A stretch of DNA of 64,000 nucleotides, taken from positions 1-64,000 of the forward strand of contig NZ_JAGJEI010000009.1 in the NCBI RefSeq assembly GCF_018100985.1, read 5' to 3'. Numbering within the stretch: position 1 is the stretch's first letter; the number at the start of each line of letters is the position of its first letter. The translations under genes and the position numbers were made by a program. The DNA comes from Pseudoalteromonas sp. MMG007 (GTDB lineage: Bacteria; Pseudomonadota; Gammaproteobacteria; Enterobacterales; Alteromonadaceae). The notes under the pieces are model-generated. The model made no database searches. It was not told the DNA's origin and was given only the letters and a program-made list of their open reading frames with translations. Positions 58,181-64,000 of this stretch are shown here, piece after piece.

Positions 58181-58649
58181 ACAAAATTTTGATGACTACT
58201 TAAACGAGTCTTTAAATAACTTAAATAAAGACATAGCACCTAATAAACCGCTTTGGGCGGGAGTCGAGCACGCCATAGTGACGGCAAAGCCAAGTGCAAA
58301 TAATAAATCATTGTGGCCAAAATTAACGGCTATTGCTGCTTGTAGTGTGGCCGCATTGCTTGCTGTAAATATGCTTATAAACAATAACGAGCCTAGCCAA
58401 GTAATGGTTATGAGCGATTATTTTAAAGCGCAAAAGCAAAGTTTATTAGTGCAGTATAAAAACCAAGATGCACTTACCAATAACTGGCAGGCACAACTAC
58501 AAGAACTGGAAGAAGCGGAGCAAGCAATTAAACAAGCGCTTGAAAACGAGCCTCAAAACCAAGCGTTACTGACTATGCTGGCGCAAGTTTATCAGCAGCA
58601 ACTCGATTTAATAAACAAGGTGCATGCACCGCGTTGGCAGCAAATATAG
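58173..58649 (+). CDS. Probable anti-sigma-like membrane protein
   Basis: A 158-residue protein with a cytoplasmic start (about 1-48), one membrane helix (LTAIAACSVAALLAVNMLI near 50-68) and a helical C-terminal half rich in Gln and Glu (QLQELEEAEQAIKQALENEP), with coiled-coil character. The overlap with the sigma gene and the topology suggest an anti-sigma or sigma-modulating role. No ZAS zinc motif is seen and no named family recognised. Confidence 0.6.
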   Translation: MSKQNFDDYLNESLNNLNKDIAPNKPLWAGVEHAIVTAKPSANNKSLWPKLTAIAACSVAALLAVNMLINNNEPSQVMVMSDYFKAQKQSLLVQYKNQDALTNNWQAQLQELEEAEQAIKQALENEPQNQALLTMLAQVYQQQLDLINKVHAPRWQQI

Positions 58650-58658
58650 GGGAATAAC

Positions 58659-59597
58659 ATGAAAGCAATTTTACTCGGATTAAGCCTATTACCACTAAGT
58701 GTATTAGCGGGTGATAAAATAGATAAGCAAATAGACGTACCAAGCGGTGGCACTATTTTTATTGAAAACCAGCGTGGCGATGTACAGATAACTGGTTGGG
58801 ATAAAAATGAGTTTAAAGTATCTGGTGAGCTTGATGATAAAGCACAAGGCTTTGAGCTAAAAACAACAGGCGATAAAACCGAGTTTATAGTAAAAATGCC
58901 AAGCAATTTGGGCTGGGGAAACAATGGTGGTGGCTCTAACTTAACTGTATTTATGCCAAAAAGCAGTCGTTTAGAATTTGCGGGTGTTAATGTGTCGGTG
59001 GTAGCTAAAGCTCTTAAAAATGGTGCTGAAGTCGATGTAGTTAACGGTGAAATTACCGTCGATGATATTACTGGAAATATTAAGCTCTCCACGGTAAATG
59101 GTGATGTAAACGCAGAGGATTTAAACGGTAATATTCAATTTGAAACCGTAAACGGTGAAATTAACGATAGTCAATCAAGTGGCGAGCTGCGTTTTAGTGC
59201 CGTAAATGGTGATATCAAATCAAGCTCAACAGCAAGTGATATACGATTAGAAAACGTCAACGGCGATATTGATTTTACATTATCGAGCATTAAAAATTTA
59301 CGTATCAATACCGTAAATGGTGAAGCCGAAGTACACATTAAAGAGCTGCTAAAAGGTGGTGATGTGCGTTTCGAGTCGGTTAGTGGCGATGGTGAGTTTT
59401 ATTTCCCGCAAAGTGTATCAGCTAAATTTGAAATTAAAGCCCATGCTAATGGTAAAATTATTAATAAAGTAACCCGCGATAAAGTAAGCAAAGCTAAATA
59501 CGGCCCTTCAAGCGATTTAGAGTTTAGTGCAAATGGTGGCAATGCAAACGTTGAAATGGATACGATAAGCGGGCGTATAGCGCTTCGCACTAAATAG
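58659..59597 (+). CDS. DUF4097-type beta-strand repeat protein, exported
   Basis: A 312-residue protein with a signal peptide (cleavage near residue 17, LAG). Most of it is a run of about seven short beta-strand repeats carrying VNGDI or VNGEI near every 20 residues, from about 125 to 235, which predicts a right-handed beta-helix or solenoid as in DUF4097/DUF4098 proteins. It is the third gene of the ECF module, 9 bases after the anti-sigma-like gene. It is probably a periplasmic or surface protein; function unknown. In other bacteria DUF4097 genes also follow ECF sigma pairs. Confidence 0.75.
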   Translation: MKAILLGLSLLPLSVLAGDKIDKQIDVPSGGTIFIENQRGDVQITGWDKNEFKVSGELDDKAQGFELKTTGDKTEFIVKMPSNLGWGNNGGGSNLTVFMPKSSRLEFAGVNVSVVAKALKNGAEVDVVNGEITVDDITGNIKLSTVNGDVNAEDLNGNIQFETVNGEINDSQSSGELRFSAVNGDIKSSSTASDIRLENVNGDIDFTLSSIKNLRINTVNGEAEVHIKELLKGGDVRFESVSGDGEFYFPQSVSAKFEIKAHANGKIINKVTRDKVSKAKYGPSSDLEFSANGGNANVEMDTISGRIALRTK

Positions 59598-59709
59598 CCT
59601 ATTTAGCGTGTATGATTACAAAAAGCAGGAAAAGATTTCCTGCTTTGCTATTTGCACAGCCCCGCCAAGTCGATAGAATAGAGCCATTCAATTTTAGTAC
59701 TGTGAAGTT

Positions 59710-61089
59710 ATGGCCAAACCAGATAAGCAAGTCGATACCCTTAAAGTTCCTCCCCATTCAATAGAAGCTGAACAATCTGTTTTAGGTGGCTTAATGCTTG
59801 ATAATCAAGCTTTTGACCGCGTAGCAGAGCTTGTTGTATCGCAGGACTTTTATACCCGCACGCACAAGTTAATTTTTGAGGCGATGACGGCGCTTGCTGA
59901 AATTGGCGATCCGATAGATTTAATTACAATTTCTGAAAGCCTAGAAAAAAATAATCAACTTGCTGGTATTGGTGGTTTTGCTTACTTAGCTGAAATAGCT
60001 AAAAACACCCCAAGTGCTGCCAATATCGATGCTTACGCAAACATAGTACGCGAACGTGCTGTTGTCCGTGAAATGATAGGTGTTGCAAACGAGATAGCCG
60101 AAGCAGGCTTTAATACCGAAGGGCGCACCAGCCACGACTTATTAGATTTTGCCGAGAGTAAAGTATTTAAAATTGCCGAGCAGCGCTCAAAAAGCACTGA
60201 AGGTCCGCAAAGCATACATAACATACTCGAAAAAACCGTTGATAAAATAGAAGAGCTTTATCAGTCACCACAAGATGGTGTTACCGGTGTGAGTACAGGT
60301 TATGCTGACCTTGATAAAATGACCACAGGCTTACAACCTTCAGATTTAATAATTGTTGCGGCACGTCCGTCGATGGGTAAAACCACATTTGCGATGAACC
60401 TTGCAGAGCACGCAGCTATGACTCAAGACAAGCCAGTGCTTATTTACTCATTAGAGATGCCCTCAGAGCAAATTATGATGAGGATGCTCGCATCACTTGG
60501 TCGTATTAACCAAACTAAAGTACGTACCGGCCAGCTAGATGATGACGACTGGGCACGACTTTCATCAACTATGGGCTTGTTGATGGAAAAAGGCAAAATG
60601 TATGTTGATGATGCATCAGGGTTAACACCTACCGATGTACGCTCACGTGCAAGGCGTATAGCGCGAGATCATGGTGGTATTAGTATGATCATGGTCGATT
60701 ACTTACAATTAATGCGTGTACCTAGCTTATCGGATAACCGAACACTTGAAATTGCAGAAATCTCGCGCTCTCTTAAGTCACTTGCAAAAGAGCTTAAATG
60801 TCCGGTTGTTGCGCTTTCGCAGCTAAACCGTACGCTTGAGCAACGTGCTGATAAACGCCCAATTAACTCAGATTTACGTGAATCAGGTTCAATAGAGCAA
60901 GATGCCGATTTAATCATGTTTATATACCGTGATGAGGTGTACAACGAAGACAGCACTGAAAAAGGCATCGCCGAAATCATCATAGGTAAACAGCGTAACG
61001 GTCCAATTGGTAAAGTACGCTTAACATTCCAAGGTCAATTTTCTCGCTTTGATAATTACGCGGGGCCAGCAGTAGATGACGAATATTAA
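59710..61089 (+). CDS. dnaB: Replicative DNA helicase DnaB
   Basis: A 459-residue hexameric helicase. The N-terminal primase-interaction domain starts VPPHSIEAEQSVLGGLMLD; the RecA-like domain has Walker A ARPSMGKTTFAMN near 218-230, and the GSIEQDADLIMFIYRDE stretch with the arginine-finger region near 395. No intein is present. It shares its last base with the start of alr, as in other members of this class. Confidence 0.97.
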   Translation: MAKPDKQVDTLKVPPHSIEAEQSVLGGLMLDNQAFDRVAELVVSQDFYTRTHKLIFEAMTALAEIGDPIDLITISESLEKNNQLAGIGGFAYLAEIAKNTPSAANIDAYANIVRERAVVREMIGVANEIAEAGFNTEGRTSHDLLDFAESKVFKIAEQRSKSTEGPQSIHNILEKTVDKIEELYQSPQDGVTGVSTGYADLDKMTTGLQPSDLIIVAARPSMGKTTFAMNLAEHAAMTQDKPVLIYSLEMPSEQIMMRMLASLGRINQTKVRTGQLDDDDWARLSSTMGLLMEKGKMYVDDASGLTPTDVRSRARRIARDHGGISMIMVDYLQLMRVPSLSDNRTLEIAEISRSLKSLAKELKCPVVALSQLNRTLEQRADKRPINSDLRESGSIEQDADLIMFIYRDEVYNEDSTEKGIAEIIIGKQRNGPIGKVRLTFQGQFSRFDNYAGPAVDDEY

Positions 61090-62168
61090 TGCGACTAGCC
61101 ACAGCTGAAATAAATTTAGCGGCACTTGCGCATAACTTAGCGCAAGTGAAGCGTTTTGCACCTAATAGTAAAATTATGGCGGTATTAAAAGCTAATGCAT
61201 ATGGGCATGGTTTAGTAACTATTGCCCAGCACTTAAATGGCGCTGATGCATTTGCTGTAGCCCGCATTGATGAAGCCTTAGCGCTTCGTGCAGGCGGGTT
61301 AACCAAGCCAATAGTGCTGCTGGAGGGCTTTTTTAATAAAGCCGATTTGCCTATTTTGCTCGCGAATAATTTTCAAACCATTATTCATGATGAAAACCAA
61401 TTGGCGGCACTTGAAAATGCTAAGCTTGATGCACCAATAACATGCTGGCTAAAAGTAAATACCGGTATGCATCGTTTAGGAATAGCGCCTGAGCAGTTTG
61501 AAGAATTTTATAGTCGCCTGCAAAAAACAGCGAATGCAAAAAATACGATTAATTTAATGACTCATTTTTCGTGTGCTGATGATGTTGATAATACAAAAAC
61601 GGTTCAACAAATTACGTTATTTGATAATTTAGTAAATGGTATTAACCAAGCGCATTGCTTATCAAATTCGGCGGGAATTATTGCTTGGCCTAAAGGGCAT
61701 GGTGATTGGGTGCGCCCTGGACTTATGCTTTATGGTGTATCGCCAATGGCTAATAAAGTTGGGCAGCAGCATCAGCTTAAACCCGTTATGCATTTAACAA
61801 CTAAAGTCATTGCAGTACGTAATATAGCTGCGCACGAGGCTGTTGGGTATGGTGGTCGCTGGCAAAGTGACAAGCCAACCAAACTTGCTGTTGTAGCAAT
61901 GGGGTATGGCGATGGTTATCCGCGCCACGCCAAAGAAGGCACGCCAGTAATGATTGCAGGGCAGCGCTACGGTATAGTGGGTAGTGTGTCTATGGATATG
62001 ATCAGTATCGATATTGGCTTAAATGAGCACAATGTAAAAGTAGGCGATAGCGTTACAATGTGGGGGCCAGAGCTTCCTGTTGAAGAAATAGCACAATGCG
62101 CCGATACTATCCCTTACGAGTTATTGTGTAATATCACACCGCGCGTAAGTTATGAGTATCAGCCATAG
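61089..62168 (+). CDS. alr: Alanine racemase
   Basis: A 359-residue PLP enzyme making D-alanine for the cell wall. The PLP-binding Lys lies in MAVLKANAYGHG near 35. The catalytic Tyr is in AVGYGGRW near 254, and MGYGDGYPRHAKEG and GSVSMDMISID follow in the C-terminal domain. The length equals E. coli Alr. Translation starts at an ATG overlapping the dnaB stop. Confidence 0.96.
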   Translation: MRLATAEINLAALAHNLAQVKRFAPNSKIMAVLKANAYGHGLVTIAQHLNGADAFAVARIDEALALRAGGLTKPIVLLEGFFNKADLPILLANNFQTIIHDENQLAALENAKLDAPITCWLKVNTGMHRLGIAPEQFEEFYSRLQKTANAKNTINLMTHFSCADDVDNTKTVQQITLFDNLVNGINQAHCLSNSAGIIAWPKGHGDWVRPGLMLYGVSPMANKVGQQHQLKPVMHLTTKVIAVRNIAAHEAVGYGGRWQSDKPTKLAVVAMGYGDGYPRHAKEGTPVMIAGQRYGIVGSVSMDMISIDIGLNEHNVKVGDSVTMWGPELPVEEIAQCADTIPYELLCNITPRVSYEYQP

Positions 62169-62199
62169 TTAGTTTTTTAGCGCATACCAGTTAGTATAA

Positions 62200-62439
62200 T
62201 TACTCTTTAATAAAGTAAATATCGCTAAAGCCCATACGGGCAAATTCTTGGTCGCGAAAATTACGTACTGCTGATGACCCTTTAGAGGTCATTTCTATTT
62301 GGCGCACCATATTTAAGTAGTTTGTTAAATCGATACCTTCGGCAGCCGCAATAGCTTGATACATATCGTGATATTTGTCTTTTGCGAAGTTAATTTCGCG
62401 CGGTTGGTTTTTAAATGTATAGGTTATTCTGCGTGCCAT
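62200..62439 (-). CDS. DUF2960-like small protein
   Basis: A 79-residue soluble protein starting MARRITYTFKNQPREINFAK, with the ending FARMGFSDIYFIKE. It resembles the DUF2960 family of Vibrio, Shewanella and Pseudoalteromonas as I remember it. No signal peptide or membrane helix. It lies convergent with alr. The function is unknown. Confidence 0.6.
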   Translation of the reverse strand: MARRITYTFKNQPREINFAKDKYHDMYQAIAAAEGIDLTNYLNMVRQIEMTSKGSSAVRNFRDQEFARMGFSDIYFIKE

Positions 62440-62538
62440 AATAAGCTCAGCTAAATTGAGTGTTAGTGTAATTTTACACTGATTTGAACTGGCATTGAAC
62501 GATTTGTTGAAATCAAATAATTAAAAGTAGAGTTTAAA

Positions 62539-62790
62539 ATGAAATTATCAGTAGAGATCAGTAAATACCCGCTTCATCAAGATTACATCCCGTTTATTAA
62601 AGGCTTTATTGATCGCTTAAACGAATACGACAATTTAAAAGTAATCACTAATACGCTGTCTACACAAATTTTTGGCGATTACGATTTAGTTATGCAAGTG
62701 CTCAATACCGAAATTAAACGCTCGTACGAAGAGTTTGGTAAGGCTATTTTTGTTTGTAAGTTTTTATCTGGCGATTTATCGCCAGAGTAA
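62539..62790 (+). CDS. YkoF/MTH1187-type thiamine-binding domain protein
   Basis: An 83-residue protein, MKLSVEISKYPLHQDYIPFI at the start and TQIFGDYDLVMQVLNTEIKRSYEE in the middle, with a ferredoxin-like alpha/beta fold pattern. It resembles the small thiamine/HMP-binding YkoF-like (DUF77-type) proteins. It is the first gene of a run with a PnuC-type transporter and a phosphotransferase, which supports a vitamin-salvage role. No TPP riboswitch (no CTGAGA element) is visible upstream. Confidence 0.65.
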   Translation: MKLSVEISKYPLHQDYIPFIKGFIDRLNEYDNLKVITNTLSTQIFGDYDLVMQVLNTEIKRSYEEFGKAIFVCKFLSGDLSPE

Positions 62791-62831
62791 TTGCTCCTTT
62801 TAATTTGTATTAAAAACGGTAACCGCATCAT

Positions 62832-63449
62832 ATGGACTTTTTAACACAAACCTTAAGTGGTTTTACTGCAATGTCGCACTGGGAATATATTGCGGTAGTG
62901 TTGTCTATTGCTTATTTATTACTAGCAATAAAAGAAAGCTTATGGTGCTGGCCTGCCGCATTTTTAAGTACGCTTATTTACACCATAATGTATTGGAACG
63001 GCGCACTACTTATGGAATCCTTGCTTAATTTTTATTACATGTATATGGCTGTATTTGGCTGGACTGTATGGCGTAAAGGCAAAAAAAATAGTTTAAGTAT
63101 TGCATCGTGGTCGATGGAGCGTCACGCTGTAATTATAGCTGCTACAAGTGCTTCAGCCATTATTATTGGTTACGTAATGCAAAATTATACCCACGCTGAT
63201 TTTGCCTATTTAGACAGTTTCACAACGTGTTTTGCTGTAGTGACCACTTACTTAGTTGCTAAAAAGGTACTCGAAAACTGGTTGTATTGGATAGTCATAG
63301 ATGCTGCGTCTATGTATTTATATTACGAAAAAGGTTATTACCCCACGCTAGCGCTCTTTATTTTTTATACCATTATGGCTGCGTGGGGTTTTAAAACCTG
63401 GTACGAAGAATACGAGCAGAGCCAAGCTAAGCCATTAGCACAGCTTTAA
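62832..63449 (+). CDS. PnuC-family transporter, possibly thiamine (PnuT)
   Basis: A 205-residue membrane protein with about seven helices and the PnuC-family marks WCWPAAFLSTLIYTIMYW near 36-53 and MESLLNFYYMYMAVFGWTVW near 59-78. PnuC carries nicotinamide riboside by facilitated diffusion trapped by phosphorylation; the related PnuT carries thiamine. The flanking YkoF-like protein and the phosphotransferase downstream favour PnuT. The substrate is not decided by sequence alone. Confidence 0.82.
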   Translation: MDFLTQTLSGFTAMSHWEYIAVVLSIAYLLLAIKESLWCWPAAFLSTLIYTIMYWNGALLMESLLNFYYMYMAVFGWTVWRKGKKNSLSIASWSMERHAVIIAATSASAIIIGYVMQNYTHADFAYLDSFTTCFAVVTTYLVAKKVLENWLYWIVIDAASMYLYYEKGYYPTLALFIFYTIMAAWGFKTWYEEYEQSQAKPLAQL

Positions 63450-63452
63450 TTA

Positions 63453-64000
63453 ATGATTGAGCATACTAAGTTAGTAAAAGTTTGTAGTGCGTTTATAGAG
63501 CCTTTAAGCATTGTTTCAACCGAGCAACTACTTAATGGCTTTAGTAACGATAATTTTTTAATTCGCACTCAGCAAAGTGCCTATTTATTAAAATGTTATA
63601 AAACGCAGTGGCCAACAATTGGCTTACAAGCGCAGCAAGCACTCAGTAAGCAATTTATTTGTCCAAAACCAATATGGACAGATAAAAAAAATAACTACGC
63701 GGCTTTTAATTATATAGAAGGCGATATTGCTCAAAATAATACCCAGCAAAACCTCATTAGCAAGCTTGCTAAAGTGCATGCTTATCCTGTAAAAACGCCC
63801 GCTATGAATATCGCGCAAGAGCTGCTTTACTATCAGCAAAGCGATATATATAAACATCACCTATTACAAATAGAGCAGGCCTTAAAAAGCATTGCTCATA
63901 TGCCTTACAGTGAAGGCTTTTGTCACAATGATTTAGTAAAAGACAATATTATTGTGAATGCATCGGGTATGTATTTAATTGATTTTGAATACGCTCAAAC
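63453..64000 (+). CDS. Thiamine kinase-like phosphotransferase (cut by window end)
   Basis: The open frame starts at ATG 63453, 3 bases after the transporter stop, and is still open at 64000. About 182 codons are visible. It shows an APH/choline-kinase fold: an N-terminal lobe with STEQLLNGFSNDNFLI, the Brenner motif HNDLVKDNIIV (H-N-D at the catalytic loop) and the metal site LIDFEYA. Such kinases phosphorylate thiamine, choline or sugars. Next to a PnuC-type carrier, phosphorylation would trap the imported vitamin. Partial at the 3' end. Confidence 0.75.
   Translation, partial: MIEHTKLVKVCSAFIEPLSIVSTEQLLNGFSNDNFLIRTQQSAYLLKCYKTQWPTIGLQAQQALSKQFICPKPIWTDKKNNYAAFNYIEGDIAQNNTQQNLISKLAKVHAYPVKTPAMNIAQELLYYQQSDIYKHHLLQIEQALKSIAHMPYSEGFCHNDLVKDNIIVNASGMYLIDFEYAQ

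Noticed and set aside
62440..62538. TPP riboswitch before the thiamine-type genes
   Set aside because: No CTGAGA/ACCTGA element or suitable fold is seen in this 99-base leader.

Overview
The window is a chromosomal stretch of an AT-rich marine gammaproteobacterium, most like Pseudoalteromonas (Alteromonadales). This rests on conserved gene blocks of that class (alaS-lysC-csrA, rpsF-priB-rpsR-rplI with dnaB-alr nearby, ygfB-pepP-ubiH-ubiI, trmB/mutY-yggX, arcA/arcB), on sodium-linked genes (oadGAB, NhaC- and NhaP2-type antiporters), and on codon and intergenic style. Identification is from remembered family features, not a search. I see no prophage, plasmid genes, full insertion sequence, CRISPR array or rRNA.

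Layout. 0-5 kb: a tandem repeat of about 138 bp, then a cell-wall turnover cluster (NamZ-type exo-muramidase, lipoprotein serine hydrolase, NhaC-type transporter). 5-7 kb: a MITE-like element and a K+/H+ antiporter. 7.3-9.1 kb (minus): TonB, ECF sigma factor and probable anti-sigma factor. 9.2-18.8 kb: small housekeeping genes (LMW phosphatase, TonB/TPR protein, ribA, membrane protein-recX-alaS-lysC, csrA, small envelope genes). 18.8-22.7 kb: the sodium-pumping oxaloacetate decarboxylase operon, with two PdhR/LldR-like palindromes upstream and a structured RNA candidate downstream. 22.8-30.4 kb: aldo-keto reductase, mepM, tyrS, cbiB-like, mtnN, DUF2726, folE2. 30.5-42 kb: arcB facing arcA, two further sensor kinases, rsmC, trmB, mutY, yggX. 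42.2-43.4 kb: a tRNA array with three tRNA-Phe(GAA), three tRNA-Thr(TGT) and three tRNA fragments. 43.5-49.3 kb: an RND efflux operon. 49.3-54.2 kb: a structured intergenic element, then ygfB-pepP-ubiH-ubiI. 54.2-55.6 kb: repeats and a secreted esterase. 56-62.2 kb: rpsF-priB-rpsR-rplI with an autoregulatory-type leader, a second ECF module with a DUF4097 adhesin-like protein, dnaB-alr. 62.2-64 kb: a probable thiamine salvage operon running off the right edge.

How the parts fit. Several genes concern respiration and cation gradients: ArcA/ArcB control of aerobic metabolism, UbiH/UbiI quinone synthesis, a Na+-pumping decarboxylase probably tied to pyruvate or lactate status, and cation antiporters. 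Others concern the envelope: NamZ, amidase-like hydrolase, MepM, Alr, two TonB-domain proteins and two ECF systems. The less ordinary material is mostly non-coding: the repeat families, the tRNA array with decayed halves, two unexplained structured elements (22503-22713 and 49465-49650), and the operator pair before oadGAB. Among proteins, ArcB has Trp where E. coli ArcB has redox-active Cys241.
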